In this document: positions 41,849 through 53,785 of the stretch, in pieces | Numbering within the stretch: position 1 is the first letter of the stretch | Layout: each line of letters opens with the position of its first letter | NCBI RefSeq assembly: GCF_022763245.1 | Contig: NZ_JALEGV010000032.1 | Location: 124,001-188,000, forward strand | Source of the DNA: Oricola sp. | Lineage (GTDB): Bacteria; Pseudomonadota; Alphaproteobacteria; Rhizobiales; Rhizobiaceae | Reading direction: 5' to 3' | DNA length: 64,000 nt | The notes under the pieces: generated by a model | What the model was told of the DNA's origin: nothing | What the model saw: the letters and a program-made list of their open reading frames with translations, nothing else | Database searches by the model: none | Position numbers and translations under genes: made by a program

Positions 41849-42664
41849 CTACGCGGCGTCGGTGCCGCCTTCGGCGGCCAGGCGTTGCGGTGCGTCAGAG
41901 GCCGTCGGCAAACCGTTGAAATCGCACCGGTTCCGGCCGCCTCGCTTGGCGCGGTAGAGGGCGAAATCGGCGCCGCGATAGGTCATCTCGTAGGACGCGC
42001 CCTTGGGAAACAGCGCGCCGCCGATCGACGCCGTGACGCGGATCGCGGCGCCCTCGAAATAGGTCTTGTTGTCCTGCAGCGCCGACCGGATGCGTTCGGC
42101 CGCGTCGATCGCGCCATAGGGGCCGGCCTCGATCAGCAGGACGGCGAATTCCTCTCCGCCGACGCGGGCGACGTGGTCGCGCTCGAACACGTTGCCGACG
42201 ATGCTGACCGCCACAGACCGCAGCACATGGTCGCCCGCGGCGTGGCCGTGGGTGTCGTTGATCGTCTTGAAATGGTCGATGTCGATCAGGATGAAGGCGT
42301 CGTCGTCGAGATGGTCGGGCCGATGCTCGCTGTCGCGTTCGTCGATGATGTCTTCCAGCGCTGCCCGGTTGAGCAGCCCGGTCAGGCTGTCGCGGCGCGC
42401 CATCTCCTGCAATTGGGCGTTGAAGGCGCTCAAGCGCAGCGAGACGAGCAGGAACAGGCCGACGAAGGGGGTGGCGATGGCCAGCGTCAGGGCGAAGCTG
42501 AACACCTGCAGCCGTGCGCCGTATTCCGCGGCGATTTCCGGAAAGAACGAGTGGTACATCACGCGCGACGCGATGACCGCGATGAAGGCAATGATCAGCG
42601 ACCAGAGCAGTGTCTTCCTGACGGCGGACCGCAAGTCACGCACCATGAACAGTCGGTTGAACAT
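41849..42664 (-). CDS. Membrane diguanylate cyclase (GGDEF domain)
   Basis: Makes cyclic di-GMP from GTP. 271 residues from the ATG at 42664 (AGAG 4 nt upstream); an ATG at 42712 would add 16 residues. Two membrane segments (about 17-37 and 53-76) and a short linker precede the GGDEF domain (about 90-255) with ILIDIDHFKTINDTHGHAAGD and the active-site motif GGEEF. No clear RxxD inhibitory site is visible just upstream of it. No other signalling domain is present. Confidence 0.88.
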   Translation of the reverse strand: MFNRLFMVRDLRSAVRKTLLWSLIIAFIAVIASRVMYHSFFPEIAAEYGARLQVFSFALTLAIATPFVGLFLLVSLRLSAFNAQLQEMARRDSLTGLLNRAALEDIIDERDSEHRPDHLDDDAFILIDIDHFKTINDTHGHAAGDHVLRSVAVSIVGNVFERDHVARVGGEEFAVLLIEAGPYGAIDAAERIRSALQDNKTYFEGAAIRVTASIGGALFPKGASYEMTYRGADFALYRAKRGGRNRCDFNGLPTASDAPQRLAAEGGTDAA

Positions 42665-42861
42665 CCGCTCTTTCGGGGGCTGATTGGGCAAGATATCGCT
42701 ATGTAAAAGCATGGCGGCGGCATGCGTAGGGGAAGGTGTGATTTCCCCCTTCAAACGTACCGGGCATGGTTAATCGAGGGTAAACCGCCCGCGCGGACAC
42801 CGACGCGGGGCGTCGCAATCGCGATTGACTCGCCCGTGACGCCCGGCCTAACTGGAGGCGT

Positions 42862-43060
42862 CATGGTTCCCGTCAGCGCCAAGCGATGCGGGACGAAGAG
42901 GGAATGCGACGGACGGACCCATATCGGGCGTTCACATCGCAGCCGACCCCGCGACTGTAGAATGGCGTGACGCCCGCTTCTCCGGCACGACCGGAGCGCC
43001 ACTGGAGACATCCGGGAAGGCAGGGGCGTCGACGATCCGCCATGAGCCAGGAGACCTGCC
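42862..43060 (+). promoter_or_regulatory. Cobalamin (AdoCbl) riboswitch upstream of cobP-cobW
   Basis: All core elements appear in order: GGTTCCC near the start, GAAGAGGGAA (42895-42904), CCCCGCGACTGTA (42947-42959), GCGCCACTGG (42997-43006), CCGGGAAGGC (43012-43021), and the B12 box AGCCAGGAGACCTGCC at 43045-43060. It should repress cobP-cobW when adenosylcobalamin is abundant. Confidence 0.93.
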
Positions 43061-43224
43061 ATGACAACGAGCCGATGGGGCGGGGTGCCCCCGAACGGAC
43101 GGAATCTCGAGCCGGATGCGGCGCACTCTCGGGGGGAGATTCTCAGTCTGAACGGGGCAACCGCCATGCGAGATGCGGGAGCCGGATCATTCCGTCCGAA
43201 AACGACATTGCGACTGCAAACGCC

Positions 43225-43746
43225 GTGCCGGCCATCGCCGGCGTGACGCTCGTGCTCGGCGGCGCGCGGTCGGGCAAATCGGCCTTTGGCGAGCGAATGG
43301 TCGCAGAGAGCGGCCTGACGCCTCTCTATTTAGCGACGAGCCGCGCCTATGACGACGAGATGCGTGACCGCATCCGCCACCATGTCGCGCGACGCGGACC
43401 TGACTGGACCACCGTCGAGGAGCCGGACGATCTGGAGGGCGCGATCGCCCGCGAGGCGCAGCCGGGCCGCGCGGTCCTGGTCGACTGCCTGACGCTCTGG
43501 ATCACCAATCTGATGATGGCGGACGCCGACATCGCCGCGCGCAGCACCGGCCTGTGCGCAACGCTGCGTGCAACCACCACGCCCGTCGTCCTGATCTCCA
43601 ACGAGGTCGGGCTCGGCATCGTGCCGGACAACGCGATGGCTCGGGCCTTTCGCGACCATGCCGGCCGCCTGCACCAGGAAATCGCCGCGCTGGCGGATGA
43701 AGTCTATTTCGTGGCAGCCGGACTGCCGCTCAAAATGAAGGGCTAG
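43225..43746 (+). CDS. cobP: Adenosylcobinamide kinase/guanylyltransferase CobP (CobU type)
   Basis: Bifunctional step of nucleotide-loop assembly: phosphorylates adenosylcobinamide and converts it to the GDP form. P-loop [45 protein letters not shown] and [20 protein letters not shown] are diagnostic. No ATG lies at the expected start: the in-frame ATGs at 43042 and 43075 overlap or abut the B12 box. I place the start at the GTG at 43225, which gives 173 residues as in the family, though no SD is evident. First gene behind the riboswitch, 3 nt before cobW. Confidence 0.85.
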   Translation: MPAIAGVTLVLGGARSGKSAFGERMVAESGLTPLYLATSRAYDDEMRDRIRHHVARRGPDWTTVEEPDDLEGAIAREAQPGRAVLVDCLTLWITNLMMADADIAARSTGLCATLRATTTPVVLISNEVGLGIVPDNAMARAFRDHAGRLHQEIAALADEVYFVAAGLPLKMKG

Positions 43747-43749
43747 ACC

Positions 43750-44805
43750 ATGCAAACGAAGATCCCCGCCACCGTCATCACCGGATTTCTCGGCGCCGGC
43801 AAGACGACCATGATCCGCAACCTGCTGGAGAATGCCGGCGGTCGCAAAATCGCGCTCATCATCAACGAGTTCGGCGATCTCGGCGTCGATGGCGAGGTGC
43901 TGAAGGGCTGCGGCGTGGACACCTGTTCGGAGGACGACATCGTCGAACTGAACAATGGCTGCATCTGCTGCACCGTCGCCGACGATTTCATCCCGACCAT
44001 GGAGCGCCTGCTGGAGCGCGAGAACCGGCCGGACCACATCGTCATCGAAACCTCGGGCCTCGCCCTGCCGCAACCGCTGGTCGCCGCCTTCAACTGGCCC
44101 GGCATCAAGACGGCGGTCACGGTCGACGGCGTCGTCACGGTGGTCGATGCGGCGGCCGTTTCGGAAGGGCGCTTTGCCGATGACCATGACAAGCTGGAGG
44201 CGCAGCGCGCCGCCGACGAGGCGCTGGATCACGAAAGCCCGCTGGAAGAACTGTTCGAGGACCAGATCCGGGCCGCCGACATGGTGGTGCTCAACAAGGC
44301 CGACCTGATCGACGAGGCGCGGCTCGAAAGCGTGCGCGCGGGCGTCGCGGGGCAGACCGACCGGCCGCTGAAGATCATCCACGCGACGCATGGCCGGTTG
44401 CCCGCCGACGTGCTGCTCGGCCTCGATTCGGCGACCGAGGACCAGATCGCGCTGCGCAAGTCGCATCACGAGATGGAGCACGAGACGGGCGAGGATCATG
44501 ATCACGACCATGACGAATTCGAAAGCTTCGTCGCCACCGCCGGCGCGATCGCTGATCCCGACGCCTTCGTCGCCGGGCTGAAGGAAATCATCGCGCGCCA
44601 CGACGTCTTGCGCCTGAAGGGCTTCTGCGACGTTCCGGGCAAGCCGATGCGGCTGGTCGTCCAGGCCGTCGGCCAGCGCATCGAGACCTATTTCGACAGG
44701 CCCTGGCGGCCGGACGAGAGTCGAGCGACCAAGCTGGTCGTCATCGGCTTGCACGACATCGACCAGGCCGCGATCGGCGCCGCCATCGCAGACGCCGCCG
44801 GATGA
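43750..44805 (+). CDS. cobW: CobW GTPase, cobalamin-synthesis metallochaperone
   Basis: G3E-family GTPase thought to deliver cobalt to the CobN-type chelatase. 351 residues: P-loop TGFLGAGKTT, metal-binding CxCC in NNGCICCTVADDF near residue 75, NKADL, and a His/Asp-rich loop (HETGEDHDHDHDEFE) near 240. The C-terminal CobW_C domain is present (VLRLKGFCDVPGKP). It starts 3 nt after cobP and shares its riboswitch. Confidence 0.93.
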   Translation: MQTKIPATVITGFLGAGKTTMIRNLLENAGGRKIALIINEFGDLGVDGEVLKGCGVDTCSEDDIVELNNGCICCTVADDFIPTMERLLERENRPDHIVIETSGLALPQPLVAAFNWPGIKTAVTVDGVVTVVDAAAVSEGRFADDHDKLEAQRAADEALDHESPLEELFEDQIRAADMVVLNKADLIDEARLESVRAGVAGQTDRPLKIIHATHGRLPADVLLGLDSATEDQIALRKSHHEMEHETGEDHDHDHDEFESFVATAGAIADPDAFVAGLKEIIARHDVLRLKGFCDVPGKPMRLVVQAVGQRIETYFDRPWRPDESRATKLVVIGLHDIDQAAIGAAIADAAG

Positions 44806-44824
44806 GGCGATGCTCTATCCGCTG

Positions 44825-45211
44825 TCAGAAAATCGCCTGGGCCACGAACATCACGATCGCGGCCACGATCCAGTAGCCGACCTCGATGCGGATGACGGCC
44901 GGCGGTTTCTTGGCGAACAGGCTTCCCGACGTGTTGAGGACGCAGAAGGCGAGTACCGCCAGCACGAAGGTCAGGAGCTTGCTCTCGACGGCCGTCACGC
45001 CGACGAACCAGGACAGCAACAGGAGGCCGAGAAGCTGCGTGACCATCGCGGCCACGGGCATCGTCTGGGCGGTGCCCATCTCGATGCCATGGCCGTCCGC
45101 CCAGGTCTTTCCGAACAGCATCGGCGAATACCAGAGCCAGCCTGCCAGGAATGCCGCGATCGCGCCGACAATCACGCCGATCCAGCTCACACCCATCGTG
45201 ATTTCACCCAT
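44825..45211 (-). CDS. DUF1761 membrane protein
   Basis: 128 residues with four hydrophobic segments and the family opening VSWIGVIVGAIAAFLAGWLWYSP plus LFGKTW. Function unknown. The ATG at 45211 has AGGGG about 7 nt upstream; 45217 is an alternative. It is inserted on the opposite strand between cobW and cobN. Confidence 0.8.
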   Translation of the reverse strand: MGEITMGVSWIGVIVGAIAAFLAGWLWYSPMLFGKTWADGHGIEMGTAQTMPVAAMVTQLLGLLLLSWFVGVTAVESKLLTFVLAVLAFCVLNTSGSLFAKKPPAVIRIEVGYWIVAAIVMFVAQAIF

Positions 45212-45321
45212 GATCATTCCCCTCGCTTGGTGACGTCATTCAACCCCATGGTTGAGTATTGGCGGAGGCCGGGCGGAAGGCAACACACAAGCGCGTTACC
45301 AAACGGCAGGCGAGGGCGCTG

Positions 45322-49009
<3,688 letters not shown>

Positions 49010-49023
<14 letters not shown>

Positions 49024-49441
49024 AATCACCGTCCTTGACGGCGCGTCGGAGGATCTCGACGATGCGCTTGTCGATCTGCTCGAAACGCATTCGAAGGAGG
49101 CGGGCAGTCCGTTCGTGGAAACCGACGTCGCCATAAGGGCGACACGGGACGGGAAGCTGCTGGGCGGCCTCTCCGGAAAGGCCCATCTCGGCTGGCTCAA
49201 TGTGCGGATGCTGGCGACGGCGCCGGATGCGCGCGGCAGCGGCGTCGGCGCGGAACTGATGCAGCGCGGCGAGGAGGTCGCGCGCAAGATGGGGCTCGCC
49301 GGCATCTATCTCGACACCTATGATTTCCAGGCGCCGGGCTTCTACGAGAAGATCGGCTACACCGAACTGGGCCGGCTGCCGGCGGCCGGGGGACATCCCC
49401 GGCGCATCTGGTTCCAGAAGCTGCTCGCGCGGCCGGCATGA
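49010..49441 (+). CDS. GNAT-family N-acetyltransferase, tandem copy 1
   Basis: 143 residues with the GNAT acetyl-CoA site (MLATAPDARGSGVGAELMQRGEEVARKMG) and the C-terminal YLDTYDFQAPGFYEKIGYTELG. The ATG at 49010 has AGGA 5 nt upstream and overlaps the cobN end by 14 nt; the next GNAT gene overlaps by 4 nt. The two GNATs are clear paralogues, nearly identical over the last 40 residues. The acyl acceptor is unknown. Confidence 0.83.
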
Positions 49442-49887
49442 CGGCGACGGATACGGGACCGGGACGGATGATCGAGATCGTGAAATTCGAGGGCGAGGAC
49501 GAGGGTTTCGCCAAGACGCTGGACGACATGCTCGACGATCATGCCGCGGTGAACGGAACGCCCTTCGATCCGCAGACGGTGGGCTTCGCGGCGCGCGACG
49601 GCGACGGTGCCGTCATCGGCGGACTATACGGGTGGGCGCAGCTCGGCTGGTTCTTCGTCAAGCTCCTGGCGTTGGCTCCGGACGCGCGAAAGACGGGGGC
49701 CGGCGGGCGGCTGTTGGGCGAAGCCGAGGCGCATGCGCGAGCAGAGGGGCTTTCCGGCATCTATCTCGACACCTACGAGTTCCAGGCGCCGGGTTTCTAC
49801 GAGAAGATGGGTTACACCGAGTTCGGTCGCCTGCCGGCGGCGGGCGGCCATCCGCAACGCATCTGGTTCGCCAAGATTTTCGATTGA
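49438..49887 (+). CDS. GNAT-family N-acetyltransferase, tandem copy 2
   Basis: 149 residues. Acetyl-CoA motif LLALAPDARKTGAGGRLLGEAEAHARAEG, C-terminus YLDTYEFQAPGFYEKMGYTEFGRL. It overlaps copy 1 by 4 nt and ends 12 nt before cobO, so both copies are in the cobN-cobO unit. The N-terminal halves of the copies have diverged more than the C-terminal halves, consistent with different acceptors. No known step of cobalamin synthesis needs acetylation. Confidence 0.83.
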   Translation: MTATDTGPGRMIEIVKFEGEDEGFAKTLDDMLDDHAAVNGTPFDPQTVGFAARDGDGAVIGGLYGWAQLGWFFVKLLALAPDARKTGAGGRLLGEAEAHARAEGLSGIYLDTYEFQAPGFYEKMGYTEFGRLPAAGGHPQRIWFAKIFD

Positions 49888-49899
49888 GGGATTGCAGCA

Positions 49900-50526
49900 A
49901 TGAGCGACGACACCGCGCGGGACAATGACGGCGACCGTCACGCCAGCAAGATGGCGAAGAAGAAGGCGGCGCGTGACAAGATCATGGCCACAAAGACCGG
50001 CGAAAAGGGGCTGATCATCGTCCATACCGGCAAGGGCAAGGGCAAGTCGACGGCGGCCTTCGGCATGATCTTCCGCCACATCGCCCATGGCCGCAAATGC
50101 GCCGTGGTGCAGTTCATCAAGGGCGGCATGGCGACCGGCGAGCGCAATCTGATCCAGGAGCGCTTCTCGGACATCTGCTCGTTCCACACGATGGGCGAGG
50201 GCTTCACCTGGGAGACCCAGAACAAGGAACGCGACATCGCCATGGCGCAGGCGGCCTGGGCGAAGGCCAAGGAGCTGATCCGCGACGAGACGAACACGAT
50301 GGTGCTGCTCGACGAGATCAACATCGCGATCCGCTACGACTATATCGACGCCGGCGAGGTGGTGGCGTTTCTCAAGAGCGAGAAGCCGGAAATGACCCAT
50401 GTGGTGCTGACCGGACGCAACGCGCATGAGGACCTGATCGAGGCGGCCGACCTTGTCACCGAGATGGAACTGGTCAAACATCCATTCCGTTCGGGCATCA
50501 AGGCCCAGATCGGCGTGGAGTTTTGA
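49900..50526 (+). CDS. cobO: Cob(I)yrinic acid a,c-diamide adenosyltransferase CobO
   Basis: Adds the 5'-deoxyadenosyl group to the cobalt of the reduced corrinoid. 208 residues; P-loop IIVHTGKGKGKSTAAFGM near residue 45, CAVVQFIKGGM, FHTMGEGFTWETQ, VLLDEINIAIRYDYID. It starts 12 nt after the second GNAT gene and is followed within 1 nt by an FAD-oxidoreductase gene. Confidence 0.95.
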   Translation: MSDDTARDNDGDRHASKMAKKKAARDKIMATKTGEKGLIIVHTGKGKGKSTAAFGMIFRHIAHGRKCAVVQFIKGGMATGERNLIQERFSDICSFHTMGEGFTWETQNKERDIAMAQAAWAKAKELIRDETNTMVLLDEINIAIRYDYIDAGEVVAFLKSEKPEMTHVVLTGRNAHEDLIEAADLVTEMELVKHPFRSGIKAQIGVEF

Positions 50527-50527
50527 A

Positions 50528-51778
50528 TTGAAGCGCGACGTTCTCGTTCTCGGCGCCGGCATGGTCGGCGTGGCGACAGCCATCCACCTCGTGAAACGCG
50601 GCATGGCGGTGACGCTCGTCGACCGCCGCGGCGCGGGCGAGGAGACCAGCTACGGCAATGCCGGGCTGATCCAGCGCGAGGGGCTGCATCCCTATCTTTT
50701 TCCGCGTGACCTTCGATCCGTCATCGAGGTGGCGCTGAAGCAGCGCACGGACGCCGATTATCACATCTCCTCGCTGGCAGCGGTCGCGCCGTTCCTGTGG
50801 CGCTATTTCCGGTCGTCCAACGCACAGCGCGCGGCGCAGACCTTCGCCGCCAACGTTCCGATCTACGCCAATTGCCTGGAAGCGCACCAGGCGCTGATGG
50901 AGGAGGCCGGGTCCACGAACCTCGTGGCCAAGCGCGGCTGGCTGCGCCTGTTTCGCGATGCGGGCGACATTCCGGCAGCGGAGCGGCAGGCCAAGGAACT
51001 ACGCGATCTCGGCCTCGGCGCCGACATGATCTCGATGGAAGATCTGAACGAACTCGAGCCGCATCTGCGCACCGACGCGCTGGAGGGCGCGCTTCACTAT
51101 CGCGACCCGTGGAACTGCAGCGACCCGAGTGCGCTGGTCAAATCCTACGCCGCGCTCTTCGAGAAGCTTGGCGGCGAGTTCGTCCAGGCGGAAATCGCCG
51201 GCGTGACGCGCGACGGCGCGACGTGGACGGTGAAGACGAACGGAAGCGAACTGAAGGCCGACCAGGTCGTCGTGACGCTCGGCCCGTGGTCGAAGCGCAT
51301 GCTCGACGTGGTGGGGCTGAAGCTGCCGATGGGCGTCAAGCGCGGCTATCACGAGCATTTCAAGGCGGCGGGCAATGCGGTGCTGTCGCGGCCGGTGCTG
51401 GATTCCGAATACGGCTTCGTCATCGCGCCGATGGCGCGCGGGCTAAGGCTCACCTCGGGGGCGGAATTCGCGCGCCAGGACGCGCCGAAGACGCCGATCC
51501 AGTTGCAGAAGGTGCTGCCGCGGGCCCGCGACCTGTTCCCGCTGGAGGAAAGCCTCGACGCCGAACCCTGGCTCGGATCGCGGCCGGTCTTTCCGGACAT
51601 GCTGCCGGTTGTCGGCCCGGCGCCGGGGATGCCGGGCCTCTGGCTGCATTTCGGACACGGTCACCAGGGCTTCACGCTCGGCCCGGCGACGGCCGAACTC
51701 ATCGCACAAATGATCTCGGGCGAAACGCCCTATGCCGATCCGACGCCTTATTCCGCGGAGCGCTTCAAGGGCCATTGA
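50528..51778 (+). CDS. FAD-dependent D-amino-acid dehydrogenase-like oxidoreductase (DadA family)
   Basis: 416 residues read from a TTG at 50528, with GGAG 7 nt upstream in the end of cobO; no ATG fits. FAD motif VLVLGAGMVGVATAIHLVKRG, EETSYGNAGLIQREG, VVTLGPWSKRML, and the C-terminal GLWLHFGHGHQGFTLGPATAELIA are typical of DadA-type enzymes. It probably oxidises an amino acid or N-methyl amino acid with electrons passed to the respiratory chain. It is the last gene of the cobN unit, 1 nt after cobO. Confidence 0.83.
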   Translation: MKRDVLVLGAGMVGVATAIHLVKRGMAVTLVDRRGAGEETSYGNAGLIQREGLHPYLFPRDLRSVIEVALKQRTDADYHISSLAAVAPFLWRYFRSSNAQRAAQTFAANVPIYANCLEAHQALMEEAGSTNLVAKRGWLRLFRDAGDIPAAERQAKELRDLGLGADMISMEDLNELEPHLRTDALEGALHYRDPWNCSDPSALVKSYAALFEKLGGEFVQAEIAGVTRDGATWTVKTNGSELKADQVVVTLGPWSKRMLDVVGLKLPMGVKRGYHEHFKAAGNAVLSRPVLDSEYGFVIAPMARGLRLTSGAEFARQDAPKTPIQLQKVLPRARDLFPLEESLDAEPWLGSRPVFPDMLPVVGPAPGMPGLWLHFGHGHQGFTLGPATAELIAQMISGETPYADPTPYSAERFKGH

Positions 51779-51799
51779 GGCCTGCGGAATGCGGCCTCA
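51776..51799. terminator. Possible bidirectional terminator formed by two convergent stop regions
   Basis: TGAGGCC and GGCCTCA arms (7 bp, 10-nt loop). The left arm contains the stop of the DadA-like gene and the right arm the stop of the small membrane-protein gene on the other strand. No T-tract follows, so activity is uncertain. Confidence 0.4.
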
Positions 51800-51964
51800 G
51801 ATGCCCTTGAACAGGGTTCCGGCGACCAGCACGATATAGGCCACGAACATCAGCCAGAAAGACGGGACACCGATCGAAAAGGACCCGATGAAGATCAGGA
51901 TCGAGATCACCGCCAGGAAGATCGAGATGATGAAGACGAGCTGGGTGGGTGCGCTGAGATTCAT
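51797..51964 (-). CDS. Small two-helix membrane protein (55 aa)
   Basis: Translated from the minus strand: 55 residues, starting MNLSAPTQLVFIISIFLAVI and ending GTLFKGI, with two hydrophobic segments (about 8-28 and 34-52). AGGAG lies 6 nt upstream of the ATG at 51964, which supports it being real. Similar small membrane proteins are common unannotated genes in Rhizobiales. Function unknown. Confidence 0.7.
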   Translation of the reverse strand: MNLSAPTQLVFIISIFLAVISILIFIGSFSIGVPSFWLMFVAYIVLVAGTLFKGI

Positions 51965-52043
51965 GGGGCTCTCCTGTCCGCTTATGCTGCCATCAAGCGC
52001 AACGAGATGACGGCGCGATGTGATCGTGCATCAACCTCCTGAT

Positions 52044-52592
52044 CTATAGCCAGCGCCTGACCGATTCGCGATAGGCCGCATAGTCTTTTCCGTAAGTCCG
52101 CGACAGCCACTCTTCTTCATGCGGCACGGCGAATACATAGAGTATTGCCAGTGAAACCGCGCCGATCGCCGCCGGCCAGGAGGCGGCGAGGCATGTCCAG
52201 CCGACGCACAGGGCGACGTTCGCGAGATAGGTCGGATTGCGTGTGATGGCGAAAATGCCGTCGGTGACAAGGCGACGGTTCGCGCCCATCGACTGGTCGA
52301 GACCGAGTTTCATGATGGCCCAGGAACTGGCGGAACTGGCGACGGATGCCAGCGGAAACCCGACATACCAGCGGATGGCGTCCGGCCAGTTCCAGGCGTT
52401 CCAGCTGGTGCGGCCGGCCATGTAGGCCGCGCCGATGGCGAGCGTCGTGACGCTCCAGGTCACCAGGCGCGCGCGCCAGCCGAAGCGGGTCGGCGGCCAG
52501 ATCGAGCGATCGGGGTTCGCACTCGACCAAGCCACGACGAGTGCGACGACGATGCAGCTTGTAGCGGTGATCAGCGCGTAAACGAATGGCAT
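52044..52592 (-). CDS. Isoprenylcysteine carboxylmethyltransferase/PEMT-like membrane methyltransferase
   Basis: 182 residues with four to five membrane segments. The C-terminal catalytic part is typical: TDGIFAITRNPTYLANV (SAM-binding RxPxY-type motif), then FAVPHEEEWLSRTYGKDYAAYRESVRRWL. It likely methylates a lipid or small membrane substrate with SAM. Bacterial members have diverse, mostly unknown substrates. Monocistronic. Confidence 0.82.
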   Translation of the reverse strand: MPFVYALITATSCIVVALVVAWSSANPDRSIWPPTRFGWRARLVTWSVTTLAIGAAYMAGRTSWNAWNWPDAIRWYVGFPLASVASSASSWAIMKLGLDQSMGANRRLVTDGIFAITRNPTYLANVALCVGWTCLAASWPAAIGAVSLAILYVFAVPHEEEWLSRTYGKDYAAYRESVRRWL

Positions 52593-52780
52593 GACGTGAC
52601 GGGTTCGGATCGATCGATGGGCGAAGCGCGCGGTCTTGCCGCTTCGTCTAACCTACGCTGAACAGGCCCTGCCGGATTTGCCGGAGCTAGAATTGAGCGG
52701 GAAACCTTAACCCTCCGGTCATTCTACTGCGATATCTTCTGAAACTCTGCCTGTATGGAGGTGCAGGAACGGAAGCGGAC

Positions 52781-53764
52781 ATGAATTTTGTTTCCCAAAT
52801 GAAGAGGTCCGGTCTGGAAACGGCGACCGAATGCACGTTGCTCTACGACGAGCCGCCCCAGCTCGACGCGGCCGATTTCGTCGCGCGACTGGAAGGCGCC
52901 GCGGGCAACAATTCCACCGTCTCCGATCTGCGCGATCTCGCGGCCGGCAGCACCCACTATCTGTCCATGATCACCGGCGGCTGCACGCTCGCCATCGAGA
53001 TCGGCAAGGACACGCGCCCTCCCGCCGTCTATTTCGAAGCGCTCGACTGGCCGATGCTGCATCGCTACTTCCCCGAGGCAGAAGGGGTGATCCGCAACCA
53101 CCATGCGCAGGTGAACATCGTCGTCGAGGCGGAATATGACGCCGTCGCCAACGCGCTCGGCATGCGCCCGGTGAACACGAGCTTCACACGCAGCCTTCTG
53201 GCCGCCCGCGCGGCGGTCGCCGTCAGCCGCATTGCGATGCCTTCCGCGATCCATTGGCGTGGATGCGAAATGCTCTACAAGCCGGGGCCGTTCATCCGCG
53301 AGGTCGAGACGGAGCCGGTCGATCTCTTCGTCAAGGTCACGCCGTTTTCCAGCAACCGCCAGATCAACGGCATCCGCGCCGTCGGCGGTTCGACGCGCGG
53401 CGCCTTCGACCTGCTCGGCAAGGAAGTGGTGCTTGAGGAAGCGCCGGTGCCCGTCGACTGGGTGCTGCGCACGCTGCACGCCTTCGTCGCCCGCAGTCAC
53501 GCCAATGGCGCGTACCTGCCGCATCTGGCGACCTTTGCGCCCGGCAAGGGCGACATCCTGATCGTTCGCCACCTGGATTCGACGCCGGAGATCGACGAGC
53601 CGCATGTGTCGCTGGAAGTGCGCCGGGCGGACGAATGCGAATATGACGCCTCGCTGGACGAGCACGAGGCCGAACTGGCGCGGCGCAAACCGAGATGGGA
53701 CGGCGCGGAACGGCGCACGCGCCCGCGCAGCGCCAAGCCCTTCGGGCGCCGCGGCCTCGCCTGA
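52781..53764 (+). CDS. Conserved hypothetical protein of unknown function
   Basis: 327 residues, soluble, no signal peptide or membrane segment. I do not recognise a family with confidence. Visible features: MLHRYFPEAEGVIRNHHAQVNIVVEAEY near 85-115, FTRSLLAARAAVAVSRIAMPSAIHW near 140-165, and a basic C-terminal tail (ELARRKPRWDGAERRTRPRS). The even codon use and length argue for a real gene. It stands alone, with 188 nt upstream containing no obvious element. Confidence 0.65.
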   Translation: MNFVSQMKRSGLETATECTLLYDEPPQLDAADFVARLEGAAGNNSTVSDLRDLAAGSTHYLSMITGGCTLAIEIGKDTRPPAVYFEALDWPMLHRYFPEAEGVIRNHHAQVNIVVEAEYDAVANALGMRPVNTSFTRSLLAARAAVAVSRIAMPSAIHWRGCEMLYKPGPFIREVETEPVDLFVKVTPFSSNRQINGIRAVGGSTRGAFDLLGKEVVLEEAPVPVDWVLRTLHAFVARSHANGAYLPHLATFAPGKGDILIVRHLDSTPEIDEPHVSLEVRRADECEYDASLDEHEAELARRKPRWDGAERRTRPRSAKPFGRRGLA

Positions 53765-53785
53765 CCCGACCTCCGGGGCTGACCG

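Noticed and set aside
43061-43246. 61-codon frame directly after the B12 box
   Set aside because: Its composition and overlap with the likely riboswitch expression platform and the cobP start argue against a real protein.
45231-45255. TGACGTCA palindrome and TCAACC-CCAT-GGTTGA dyad upstream of cobN
   Set aside because: Short dyads without a second copy in the window; could be operators but unsupported.
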